Assembly (NCBI RefSeq): GCF_028858725.1 | Contig: NC_084773.1 | Location: forward strand, 4,702,350 to 4,766,349 | Length of the DNA: 64,000 bases | Direction of reading: 5' to 3' | From: Colius striatus | Lineage: Eukaryota > Chordata > Aves > Coliiformes > Coliidae | Shown: in pieces, positions 1 through 11,301 of the stretch | How the letters are laid out: every line of letters begins with the position of its first letter | Position numbering within the stretch: the first letter of the stretch is position 1 | Made by a program: the position numbers and the translations under genes | The notes under the pieces: generated by a model | What the model was told of the DNA's origin: nothing | The model's database searches: none | The model's input: the letters and a program-made list of their open reading frames with translations, nothing else

Positions 1-217
1 CCACTGCTCGCTTCAGATTACTAAAACCAAAGTGAAACCACAGCCCCGCTGCCCTCCTGGCATTCAGAGATCAAGGAAACAGGCAGCTTGAGGCACCAGA
101 TCCATAACCTCACTGGCACCACGTCCTTATTAGCAGGGCCCACAGAGGTCTTCAACCAAACTGACGCTGCCTGTGCAATGGTTAGTGCTGCAGCCCTGCC
201 AGCGATGGGAAAGGTAC

Positions 218-3200
218 CTTGAGAGAGGAGCACAGCATCTCTGTCTCTCCCAGCACCTTCTGGAGCGACTCTATCGTGGCATTGCGCACATCCAGAGTGT
301 CCCTCAGCCCATCCACAACAGCTTGGCACTCCCGCTTCTCTTTCTCTGGAAAACAAAAGGAGAAAAAGATTACGGCCTGGCAACCCAAACTTCAGTTGCC
401 CCACAGGAGCAGGAGCACCACAGACAGACACTGCTGCAGCTCAGGCTCCTGGCTGCTAGGAGTTGGCCGTTCCTGTAGAGCCATTCCCCCAAGAGCTGTC
501 TGTACCAGGGGCTGTACTGAGCAACTGCTTCACCCACTGCTAGCAGCCTTCAAGATTTTCTTTACTAAAGATAACAAGTTCCCTTTAATAGCTTTGCAGT
601 GCCAGCCCTGCTAGCATTAAGCTGATGCATCTTAACCCTTGCATGCTCTCCAAGCCAGGCTTGCACAGAGAAAACTGCTCGAGTTCCACCAAGGTGTGTG
701 TGAGGGAGCTGTGGAGCTGAGCCCAGAGGCCTGAGCCCAGCCCCTCCACACGTGGGGAGCCTCTGGGGGCCACCCTGCTGCATCTACAGCAAAGGGCAAG
801 AGGCAGCAAAGCAGAGCCCTGCCAAGCACTGGGGACTGTGCTCCTGCCTCAGATTCCAGTGACTTTTTGCAGGTCACAAAACCTTTGAGTCCTGCTGTTC
901 CTCCCCACACAGGCAAAGGCCGGAAGGAAGCACGTGCCTCTGACCATTGGAGAGAAGGTGATGGGAATCACCACCAGATTTCCATTTGTTTTGTCAAGAC
1001 AAGGGAAGAACAGCTCACAAAGCAACAACCACGCTCAGGAGCTGACAGACCTAGGCAGGGAACAACCAGCATCACTGGAAAGCTCAAAGCAATTGGGCAA
1101 TGAGGGAAAGCAGCAGCTCCTCCATACAACCCTGTTGACAGCAGGGTAAAGTCTTCAGCTCAGCATCTTCTGTCTTTGCTAAAATCACCCATGGCTCCAG
1201 CCTGGCAATAGTGGAGAGACAATCAGTGCCCTTCCAAAAAAGCTTTTCTCCTTGCAAGCAATCCAGTCCCAATTTGTGCCATGGCACTCCAAGGAAGCAT
1301 GATCTCCAGGGCAGCCTCGCTGCTCAATGAGACAGTAAAAGAGCCACGTGGGACTGGGGAAGAGGGGAGGAACATATCCCAGCACAAGCAGGCAAGTGTT
1401 TAGGGAAACCCACTTCTTTCTTAGCAAAGCATTTTTTTTCCTCTCCATTGATCTGAATAACCCTTCCTCACCAGAGGCAGCACAGCCTGGAGATGCTCCC
1501 CTGCATTTGTAGAGACTCAACATCCACCCAAGGAGTTTGAGCTTCTCCCTCCTCCATTCCCAGCTGCCCAGAGGCAGATGGCAGGAGTCAAACCTCCCCA
1601 TGCAGCAGGCATGAGTTTTCAGCTCATGCAGAGTACCTCCCACAGTGCCTGCTGGGTCTGCTCAGAGCTCAGCACCTCTGGAGCCATTTGCAAGCTGATC
1701 AGAGACTGGCAATTACACAGCTCCTCTGCAGCACAGAGCACATCTTTAAGTGAAGAATTTATACACAGGAACCACCAGAGAGCAGAGTGCCCACAGCAAA
1801 AGATGCAGGAGGTGGGATGGAGCTTCTCATTTCCAATATGAGAAGAGAATGGGAAAGGGAATGTCAAATCCAACCTCTACTCACCAGAAGCAGAGAAGAT
1901 GAGCAGGCCTTCGAGCAGTTTTTCTTGGATAACATCCTAGCAAGAATCCCAGCCACCTTCCCCAGAAGATCTGGCTCTCTACCAAGTCACTAAACTCAAC
2001 CAAGCTGGCAAGAGAACAGGCCTCAGAATAGATGTGCAGACTGTCCAATTCTGCTAAGGACTGAATCCTCCATCTACTGGCTATTCATGTCTGTCTCGTG
2101 CAGGCAGGGAAGGCAGAGGAAAGACGCCTCTCGAGGCGTGGGTGAGCCCCCAGCATTCTTTAAGATTCTTTTTTTCCCCCCTTCTGCTAGTGTGTCTTTG
2201 GATTTCTGTCACTCAGACTGACATTTTCCTTTTGCTGCTCATGACTCATGTTCTGATGACAGGCTGCCTACAGACGATGCTTAAAACCCATCGACAAGTC
2301 TCCAGGGCTTTTGCTTTTCCTGCCTCCCTCAAACATCCTCTAAAATTAAAGATGGGAAGGTGGAAACGCTCGCGCGCTTCACTCCGTCCACTCTGTACAC
2401 ACCACACGTGTGGCACTGCCACAGCCAAACAAACAAACCCACAGCCCTCCCCTGCTCCTGCTTTTGGGCACCAGTTTTACCCCCTCATCTGTTAAGAGGG
2501 AACGAGCCTTTGTCATGTACAGCTGTGAGTTTCCTAGGGAGCAAACCCAGGGGTTTTGCTTTCAGCAAGCCTTCTCCAGCTATAGCTGGGCTGCAATTCT
2601 GTAGCTTGTGATTAAGAAGGGGGGCAAAAAAAAAAAGGGCATGCTTGTGTGTCAGCCTGCAGAGAACTCCCCAGTCACAGCAGAGCTGGGCCAGGCTGTG
2701 GGCTCTGGCTGTCATACAAGCTTTGTACAGCTTTAGGTGGTCTCGCCTCAGAAATGCTCTGAAGAAGCAGCTCCAGCAAAGCAGTTTGCAGCCTGCAGCA
2801 CGCCCCAGGCTTCAGAGAGGGGTGGGCTGTGCACAGGGGTTCCTCAGGCCTGGGCAAGCCACTTAGCACAGGCAGAGCCCAGGACACACAGACCGCACTC
2901 ACCTTTGACAGAGAGCTGAGCCTTCACTTTGTCCAGTTCATTCTGAAACACAACAGAGAAAACAATCAGCAAACATCCTGCAGAGGAGCTTTCACCACAT
3001 CTTACAAGGGCCCAAGAGGTTTCCCAGCAGGACATCTGCACCAGGCAGGTGCTGAGAAGGGACCATGTAAGGGCAGCACCAGGCAAGTTCACAGGGAACA
3101 CAAAGAGCACCTCCAACTGGCATTCTGCAGGGGGAGAAGATCCCACTTTCATCTTAGCCTTGTCAACCTTGTGTTTCTCACACTGTCAGTCATCTTGTTT

Positions 3201-6200
3201 TAGCTGAATAATTTTGGAAGGCTCTCAGGGAAACACAGGAAATCAGACAGGAGCAATTTTTATCCTGTTTCACCTAAACAAGGCAGTAAGGCAGGGCTGT
3301 TGCCAGACAAGCTGCACCAGGAAGGGCTTTGAACTGAAGCGAACCTCAGGTGGGTGCAGGTGGGAGAAAGAGAGAGAGAGAAGGGCACATCCCAACCCCC
3401 AAAAAGGCAAGCCATCAAAAGGTATCAGCCAGCATTCTGACCAACACTGAAGGCACTGCAGTGAGGGATGCTGAGAGGAGCTCAAAGCTCTGTCAAATGG
3501 CCATAAACAGAGCACAGATAAACCGACCCATCCCACAGCAAATCGAGGGCACATGGTGTCTCCTGAGTGCCACGAGGGTCTGAGGAACATCAAAGGTTTC
3601 TCACGCCTTCATTAAGGATCAGAAAGAAGCTGCAAATGCCCCATAGTTTAAATTATAGATAATGAAGTGGTATGACTTATGAACACTGGCAAATAGCCAA
3701 AGGAAATGTACAGAGGTTACAAAGAGAGGCTGTATCTGGTGTTCAACAGAAAAAAAGAGGGAGAGAGAGAGAAATGTATACAGGAAAGAGTCAACAGAAG
3801 ATGACTTAAAAAGCTGTGTTAGAGAACTGCAGAGGAAAGCACATAACAAGTCAGGCAGGAACTGCAGTGGAATAAAACCACAATAAAATGCCAACACAGT
3901 ACTGAAGCAGAGCACACAAATCTGTGCAACCCGGAACGCTACATGCAAATCTGAGCTGAGAATAGCACTGCCAGTGACCACAGATCCGATGGGACCACAG
4001 CAAAGCTCTGCAAGTGACAGTAAAGGCAGGGGAGAGAATATGGGATGCAAAGCTCAGTAAGCTGAAGGGACTAAATGCAAAGGCTAACAGAGCTGACTTG
4101 GATTTGCCCTAGGTAGGGAAGGGGGTGGGCAACAGCTGGAAGGCTGACTGTGGGATTAACTCTGCTGCAGGAACTATTCTGGAGTAGCTTCCTCAGAGTC
4201 CTATTCAGGACCGATTAGTGAGCTCACAAAATGTGCTAATTAGCATGAAAGCAAAGAAATCCTGGGTTACTGCGAGCAGCTATGTAACATTACCTCATTC
4301 ATCAACTTAATCTGAAATCCCTCATCCTCCACCACAGCTCCTAAAGGCTGCTCTCAATTTTCACTCCTCTGACAGAAGCTCTCCTCTGTCAGCCTGAGTT
4401 ACCAGGCAGGTGTCAGGAGGATGGAGCCAGGCTGTTCTCAGTGATGGCCAATGATAGGATGAGGGGCAACAGAGACAAGCTGGAACATAAGAGGTTCCAA
4501 AGAAACACGAGGAAAAACTTCTTCCCTGTTGAGGTGAGGGAGCCCTGGAAGGGGCTGCCCAGATGGGCTGTGGAGGCTCCTCCTCTGGAGACATTCAAAC
4601 CCACCTGGATGAGTTCCTGCGTACTCTAGGTCCTGCTCTGGCAGGGAGGTTGCACTGGATGAGCTTTCAAGGTCCCTTCCAGCCCTTGAGATTCTGTGAT
4701 TCCCAAAATTAAATGAGTATATCCTGACCACAAACAGACATCTGTCCTCCCAGGATTCTACCCTCCCCAGCAGGTTCACAAGCAGGAACCATCTTCTTCC
4801 TCCTGCCTCCTTTTAGCCAAACTGAACAAGCCAAAGCCTCCAAATCTCCTTCTGAATGAGGGCTCTCAGCTCCCCAGATCACAAGCAACTGTGTCAGGTT
4901 CTATACAGCCTCATCGAGATGTTACATCCCAAAACTCACACTTTTCCTGTTCTGGAAACAGCCATGTGGAGACTGCTCTGATCCCTGAGGACCATCTTTA
5001 AGAGCACTACAGGATGAGCCCAGAAACAGGTTGGGTCTCAGGTTCAGCACCCAGAAACACTTGGGCATGTTGCGGCATTCTGCCTGCGGTCTGCAGCTGC
5101 TCCAGGGAACCAAGTTGCCTCTGGTGCTGAAGTTGAAGCTGGTGCCTGCTGGTGGGAAGCAAAAGCAGCCCTGGCACTCCTTTGACCATCAACATTTCTG
5201 AGCAGAACCAAAAGCGAGGAATAGCACCAATGACAATTACTATCCAAAAGATAATGTAGATAATTCTGCAGCAACAGGAAGAGTTTCAGGTTATGAGCTC
5301 TTCTCATCACTTATAACTGAGTGCCTAAGACTGGCTCTCAGAAGAGCATCCCAAGCTTGTCTCCCCAAAGCAGAGGACAGCACAGCTACACACTCTGCTT
5401 TCCAGCACACTCTGTGCCCTGGTCCAACCTCTCCATGGCAGAAGGCCAGGTGCTCATCTCGGGACATCTGCAGGCTGCAGAGATACAGCTCCAGCTGATG
5501 ACAAAGCCAAGTAGCACTCCAGAGCCAGGCCACTGGAGGGACAGGCAGTGCATGGGAACAAATCCCAGATTTGAGGGCTTTCTCAGGTGAAATCACTTCT
5601 AGCTGAGGAAGTCACTAATACTTTTCACAAACAGAACTGCTGTCTAAATGGACAGCGAATCCCACCCACGCTGGTTGCCTGCACATCTTCCAGAAACAAA
5701 GCAGCACACAGCATGGAACTGGTGATGAGGCAGCATCAGCCTCAGCAGCAGCAACCCAAATCAGTGCACAGGGCAGGAAATGCCCACAGTAGCTGCCTAC
5801 ACCAACCTCCACAGAAGATATGTGGTTCTTTCCTGTTAGAGACTTCAGCTCTCATTAGCAAAGCTGCACGCTCAGGGCTACATGCTGCTCTGAGGGCCAC
5901 ACAACCACCTTTGGACGAGCAGGATGAGTTACCATCAAGCTGCTTGTGCAGGAAGAGCTCCAGAGTCCTCCCCTTGAGCAAGGCAGAAGCTCCTCAGCAC
6001 CACCTGCCTGGAGGAGAAGGCTGAGTGAACCCACCTTAGAGCCTGGGCTGGGACTGAGAGGGAACAGAAAGCTTTGCTAGGGCATTTTTCTCCAGCCAAC
6101 CCGTTTCCGAGTCCCTCATCTGTTTACACTTGGAGAACAGATTTGAATATGTGCCAAAGGCAATGTTTATCTGCTCTGAGCCATTACTTTCCTTCTAGGA

Positions 6201-9200
6201 CACACAGTTTCAAGTGCCCAGAGATGCTTTTTCATTTCCTTAGCACACATACTTTGCTCTTTGGTTTCTTCATTAGCAGTCTTCGAGGATGACAGTGCTC
6301 CTGACATTAGAGTCTGGCTGGCTTTATTTTAAAAACATGCCATATACATATAGCATCGTCATGGCAACTGCTAATTATGGTAATGGCTGTACATGCTGTA
6401 CACAAGAGGGTACAAGCGTCCCATTATATCAAGGTCAACCAGTTACTTTTTTTGGAACTGGTAACTGCAAGACATGAGGAGTCAGGCTTCATCCACATTA
6501 AACAGAGGAGAACATGGAACAGTCACTCTGCATTTAGCCCTTCTCACCCCCAGCTCTCTGCACCCAAGGGTGGCAACTCAGGGAACAGCACCCAGCACCA
6601 GACAGGTTTCCCCAGGGGCCCAACACTGTCCATCACTGCTGAGGCAGCTTCAGGCAGTCCCCTTCCTAACTTATCTTGGAGAACCACAACTTTGTCACCA
6701 CCCAGGCCCTTACAGCATGTGCAAACAAACCTACCTGCACACAAGGAGGTGGCACTTCCTCCAACAGCCCCTTCTTTCCAGAGAGGTTAGCAGGGCTCAC
6801 GTGCAGCTGAGCCACAGCCCATTCATTGCATTTGGGATTTTTCCTTCTCCTGCCTTTGAGAAAAGTTCTGTAGTCTCATCTCTAAGGCTTTGAGACCCAA
6901 GGGAGAAGCAACAATTGGATGTGTATTTGATGCTGCTTCCAGAGGTTTCTGGGTAAGGTGGGAATCAGCAGGAAGAGCAGTGAAGTAGCTTCTTGAATGG
7001 CCACATGAGATGTGGTCAGGGGGAACTCTAACCCACCACATGGAGACTTCCTTACGTCAGAGCTGAGACTGGGCAAGGACCAAGAGGAGGAACAGAGACA
7101 GGCTGGAAACACTGATGTCTGAAACACGAGTACAGCACAGTGAGCAGCAGCTCAGGAGGTGTCTGCTGGCAGAGGACCATCAGCACAGGCCGTGCTTCCA
7201 CGAGGCCAAAGCAGAACCATCCAGGCAAATTACCTGCAAGGTCTCTGCATCCGGCGCCGCCTGCTCCTCCAGGGCAACATCAAAGAACAGCTTATTGATG
7301 ATGTGTCTTTTGCCAACCTAAACACAGGAGATAGCAGAGGCTGATGGACACAGATAAACACAACGGATAAGGAAGACAGGTGATGGGAGAGAAGGTATCA
7401 CCAGTACTCTGATCACGTGCTGGATGCCATTACTGACACTGCTGTCTCTGCTTTGGCTCAGCAGCAGACCCCCCACTCAGTTTTGAGAGCACGACTCGAG
7501 CCCAGCTCCTGAGCCACAGCAGAAAGATTCAGGCCTTACTGAATCGAGCGCAGACTGTTCTCTGGCAGCCAAGGCCCCAGCAGCTGACGCTGAGCTAACA
7601 CGATGCCAAATCCTAAGACAGAAGTACATGCTGCTTTCTGCAGGCAGAAGGTGCTGTAATTGAATTTGATAGCTCTCCACACCTCCCCCATGCAGTTACA
7701 GCTTTGTGTTTTAAGTATTATATACAGTCATGACACCAGCTAATTGCATAGTTACTGCTACATAAGATGTTATTTCGCGATAACTCCATGGTAACCCAGA
7801 GATGTAAGAGGCAGAGAAGAACAGAGGGAATCAACAAGTCAGGGAAGGAACAAGGGCCAAGACCTTGAGAGGAAGAAAGAAGCACTAACACAGAACAAGC
7901 TGGTGAAAAACCTACACCTGAGTGTGAGGCAACATCTCCTGCAGCCACCACACACCAAGATCTACTGGCGGCAGCAAGGCTGCTGGCATAAGGGACTTCA
8001 GAGAAGTTCAGGTCCCAGTTAAGCCACTGGATTCCCAAGCCTCAGCTTCCCATCACAGAAGCACAGCACATCCTTCCCTCCTTCCCCAGCCTTTGCTTTC
8101 TCAACAAAGAGCCGAGTGCTGCAAAGCAGGGACTCGGGTCTAATGACCACATGCAGCAACACAGGCTGGTGAGCAGTACTCTAGAAATGCAGCTCTGATG
8201 TCCTGACTGACCCCTTCCAGCCCTTTCTACAATTATCCCAGTACTTACTCAGCCTAAATAAGAGCCATGAAAACTCGGGGACCCTTCCTGGAGAAGCTAC
8301 AATATGAGCAGCAGCAAGGCACCTTCAGAGCAGCCCTCTGATCAGAAGGCTGGCTGAGGGAAGTTCACCTTCTTAAGCCTTTGGGGAGGGCCTCAAGAGA
8401 CCACAAGCCTGTTCCTTGTATCCCCCCCCCAGGCCAAGGCCACAGCTCCTTGGTGCCTTTTACAGAGAGTTGTGCCACAGAAACAGAAAGGTGTGTGGAG
8501 GTGATGGCTTTACCTGGATTCTGCACTGCGGGCAGGTCCGGCTCGGTGCCGTGTCAAACCACTGGATGAGGCTGAGGAAAGAAAACGTACAGTGAATCCT
8601 GAACATGCAGGAACCCGGCTCCCAGGAGCCACCTCCCAACTCACCAGGGGATAGCAGGATACAATGCCTTGTTACAAACTACAGCCAGAAAGGCAAACAG
8701 GTAGTCCAGAGGTGCAGGTAAGGAGCACACCGTGTTCCAGCCCGGGCTCCACCTTAGCCTCCCAGGCGGTTCTCAGCTGAACACAGCGTGACAGCTTATC
8801 TTTACCAGGGCAGTGCTTCTACAGAGCTCACATCTCCTTAGGAGAGAGCCTTTGAGCAACTGCAGCTTTGCAGGAGCGAATGGATCCATGCACAGAGCGG
8901 CACAAGAGCTGCTGTATCAGGACAAGACAGCCAGAGCTCCCTCAGTGTGGCCGGCTCCAGAGGCTGTCACCAGCCCCGCCCAGCGGAGCGAGGGACATCC
9001 GGCGTCTGCTCTGAGGCGATGAACAAACCTGTCGGGCTCCCCAGGAGAGCTACGAATGCATTTTGCAACCAAGCCACCACGTCACACTCGGAAGGGTTTA
9101 TTTTTGGAGCAGGGTAGCAACCTGGAGCTGTCAGGCTCCTGTCAGAGCTCCCCCTCCTCCGCTGGTCTGTCGAGCATGCCCGAGCTGTGCCCCACTGCCT

Positions 9201-9705
9201 AAGGGGTGACCGCGGCACCGGCGAGGGGTGGGCTCTGTCTGTTAGTCAGCTGGAAATGCAACCACTCTCTCCCTCCCCACGCACGGAATGTATTTCCTCA
9301 GAAGAACCATTTCCTTCCAACCCAAAACAGCTCCAGCAAAAGCATGAAACCGCCTGGGAGGCTTCGCTCGTACCCGAGCGCAGCTCCTTCCACACCAACA
9401 CCCTGCAGAGGAGGGCGCGGGGAGGCCGCGGGCAGCGCACTGACAGCGCAGCCGAGCCGCCGCCGTCCCGGTAAAGCCGCCGGGGAGCGGAGCAGCTGGC
9501 GGGGCAGCGGGCAGCGAGAGCCGCCGCGCTCCGGGGCTGACAGGCCGCGGCGGCGTCCGCCCGCCTCCACCCGCAGCCCGAGGGCGCGGCGGCGGCGGGG
9601 CGCTCACCAGGCGTGGTGGAAAGTGTGCCCGCACGGCACGGCCGCCACGTCGCGCTGGTTGTCGAAGAAGTCGGAGCAGATGGTGCAGTGCGCGCGGATG
9701 GGCAT
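218..9705 (-). CDS. TRAIP: TRAIP, RING E3 ubiquitin ligase (5' part; continues past left edge)
   Basis: TRAIP is a nuclear/nucleolar RING-type E3 ligase that ubiquitinates the replicative helicase during mitosis and at inter-strand crosslinks (established knowledge). Five coding exons read on the minus strand: 9705-9608, 8571-8514, 7317-7234, 2942-2903 and 345-218. All have GT-AG introns and together encode residues 1-136 in one frame. The start is [19 protein letters not shown] ligands are C7, C10, C25, H27, H30, C33, C46 and C49. The RING is followed by [13 protein letters not shown] and then coiled-coil sequence ([27 protein letters not shown]), closely matching vertebrate TRAIP. The ATG at 9705-9703 is chosen because the family begins exactly with MPIR. 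The remaining coiled coil and the C-terminal PIP box lie beyond base 1. Introns hold a CR1 fragment at 4408-4705 and otherwise nothing I recognise. Confidence 0.95.
4408..4705 (+). mobile_element. CR1 LINE fragment, 3' end
   Basis: A 5'-truncated CR1 retrotransposon in TRAIP intron 3. It shows the hallmarks of the CR1 3' region: GGATGGAGCCAGGCTGTTCT, the GAGGGGCAACAGAGACAAGC block, the GCCCTGGAAGGGGCTGCCCA block, TTTCAAGGTCCCTTCCAGCC, and a terminal GATTCTGTGATTC. It is in plus orientation, antisense to TRAIP. It has no long open frame and is an inactive remnant. Confidence 0.85.
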
Positions 9706-9930
9706 GGCGGAGCGGGGCCGAGCCGGGCTGGCGGCGCCGCGCGGACACCGCCGATTCAAACCGGGCCGCGCGCCCGCCGCTTCCGCTCCAGCGCGGAACT
9801 GACCTCACGGAGCGAGCGCGGGACACGCGCGGCCGCGGCCCAGGGGGCGGGGCCCAGGGGGCGGGGCCTGAGGCCGGAGCTGCGCCCCCGGGTCCTACCG
9901 CCCGCCGCCCGCCGCGCCGGGTGTCCCGCG
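9380..9930 (-). promoter_or_regulatory. TRAIP: TRAIP CpG-island promoter
   Basis: A CpG-dense, GC-rich stretch covers the first coding exon and the roughly 220 bases upstream of the ATG. It ends where a 22-bp tandem array begins at 9931, so the TRAIP promoter must be short or include the array. No TATA box is evident. The transcription start cannot be fixed from sequence; a position around 9710-9780 is inferred from the ATG position. Confidence 0.6.
9755..9760 (-). promoter_or_regulatory. CHR-like element (TTTGAA) upstream of TRAIP
   Basis: On the minus strand TTTGAA lies 50 bases upstream of the TRAIP ATG, preceded by the GC-rich CGCGGCCCGG, which resembles a CDE half. CDE/CHR pairs are bound by DREAM/MuvB complexes in cell-cycle genes, and TRAIP is cell-cycle regulated (established knowledge). 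The CDE-to-CHR spacing is one base longer than the usual four, so only the CHR half is reasonably supported. Confidence 0.4.
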
Positions 9931-10487
9931 GGCTGAGCCCGGGCGCTCTGCAGCCTGAGCCCGGGCGCTCTGCAGCCTGAGCCCGGGCGCTCTGCAGCCT
10001 GAGCCCGGTCACTCACCTGAGCCCGGGGGCTCTGCAGCCTGAGCCCAGTCACTCACCTGAGTCCGAGTGCCCTGCAGCCTGAGCCCGGGCGCTCTGCCGC
10101 CTGAGCCCGGTTGTTCACCTGAGCCCAGACGCCCTGCCGCCTGAGCCCGGGTGCCCTGCCGCCTGAGCCCGGGTGCCCTGCAGCCTGAGCCCGTGCGCTC
10201 TGCAGCCTGAGCCCGGGTGCCCTGCAGCCTGAGCCCGTGCACTCTGCCGCCTGAGCCTGGTGCTCACCTGAGCCCAGACGCCCTGCCGCCTGAGCCCGGG
10301 TGCCCTGCCGCCTGAGCCCGTGCACTCTGCCGCCTGAGCCAGTGCGCTCTGCAGCCTGAGCCCGGGTGCCCTGCAGCCTGAGCCTGGTGCTCACCTGAGC
10401 CCAGACGCCCTGCAGCCTGAGCCAGTGCGCTCTTCCGCCGCCTGAGCCCGGGTGCCCTGCAGCCTGAGCCCGGGTGCCCTGCAGCCG
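9931..10487. repeat. 22-bp GC-rich minisatellite between TRAIP and CAMKV
   Basis: About 26 tandem copies of a unit near CCTGAGCCCGGGTGCCCTGCAG (variants in five positions; given here as CCTGAGCCCGGG followed by YGCYCTGCMG). Five shorter 17-18-bp units end in CTCA (at about units 4, 6, 9, 16 and 22). Three of these are followed by the same CCCAGACGCC variant, so blocks of several units have been duplicated together. The array fills the gap between the TRAIP promoter and the CAMKV poly(A) site. Open frames through it are repeat artefacts. Confidence 0.9.
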
Positions 10488-11301
10488 AGCCGGGCTCCGC
10501 TGCCCTCGCTGCCCGGGCGCTGCCGCTGCTCCCGGCTGCTGCACCTGACCCAGCCCAGGCCCCGTCCCGCGAGGCGGGCTGCCGGCGTCCCGCGCCCCAC
10601 AGAGAGACAGGGCAGGCGGCGCTGGTGCTGTCTCAGTTTGTCCTCAGCGGGGTCTTTATTTGCCAGAGATACAGCGCGGGGGGCACGGGCCCGTGGGGTG
10701 CCGGCGGCAGCCGCAGGCAGAGCCGGCCCTGCAGGCATGCAGCTGCGAGGGAGGGAAGCGGGGACGGGGGGGAGCATGAGCGGGGCCATTTGGGGTCCTC
10801 CGGACACGATGTGTGGGGGGCTGGGCGGCTGCCTCCAGGCAGGGGGACCCCCACGCTCCCTCGCCTCCTGCAACACACCTCCCCCTCTGGCCCCGGGACA
10901 GAGAGAAGGTGGCAGGTGCTTTGCCCGCCGGGGCCCCCCCTCCGTCCCACCTGCGGTCCCACACATGCACACGTGTCCCGGGGGGCTCCCGCGCCACACC
11001 GCCCCCAGCCCCGCGGCGTGTGCGGCCAGGGGGGCTGCCCCGTATCTCTGGGCATCCCCGGGGGTCGACGGGGGCAGGGGACAGACTGAGAGAGCAGGGG
11101 GAGACAGACCGACCGGCAAAGCCACCGAGGGGGCCAGAGGGGGCCGGGGGCGGGGGCGGGGAGGACGGGCTCCATGCAGGGCTCTGCCCCGCGGCCGGCT
11201 CTCCGTCGGGGCACGTAGAAAAGGGGGTGCAGGCGGGGGCGCGGGGGGGGGGGACCATGCCGGGACTATGTACAGAGAGGGGGCTCGGGGGCCGCCGCCG
11301 T
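10488..11301 (-). other. CAMKV: CAMKV 3' UTR and short flank
   Basis: Downstream of the CAMKV stop (TGA at 11304-11302) the minus strand runs through a GC-rich untranslated region. It ends at a canonical AATAAA (10660-10655), so cleavage is expected near 10640. The remaining 150 bases to the minisatellite hold nothing I recognise. The region includes a poly-G run at about 11246-11260 on the plus strand. Confidence 0.7.
10655..10660 (-). terminator. CAMKV poly(A) signal AATAAA
   Basis: A perfect AATAAA on the minus strand in otherwise very GC-rich DNA, about 640 bases past the CAMKV stop codon and with no other candidate between. Cleavage is inferred 10-25 bases further on. Confidence 0.7.

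Noticed and set aside
7770-7800. X-box-like CCATGGTAAC in TRAIP intron 2
   Set aside because: Only one half-site fits the RFX consensus; the other half (AACTCC) does not.
9242-10544. Long minus-strand frames (up to 256 codons) rich in repeated GSGCRAPGLR-type peptide
   Set aside because: They are translations of the 22-bp minisatellite and the CpG island. There is no splice structure or protein similarity, and the real coding frame here is TRAIP exon 1.
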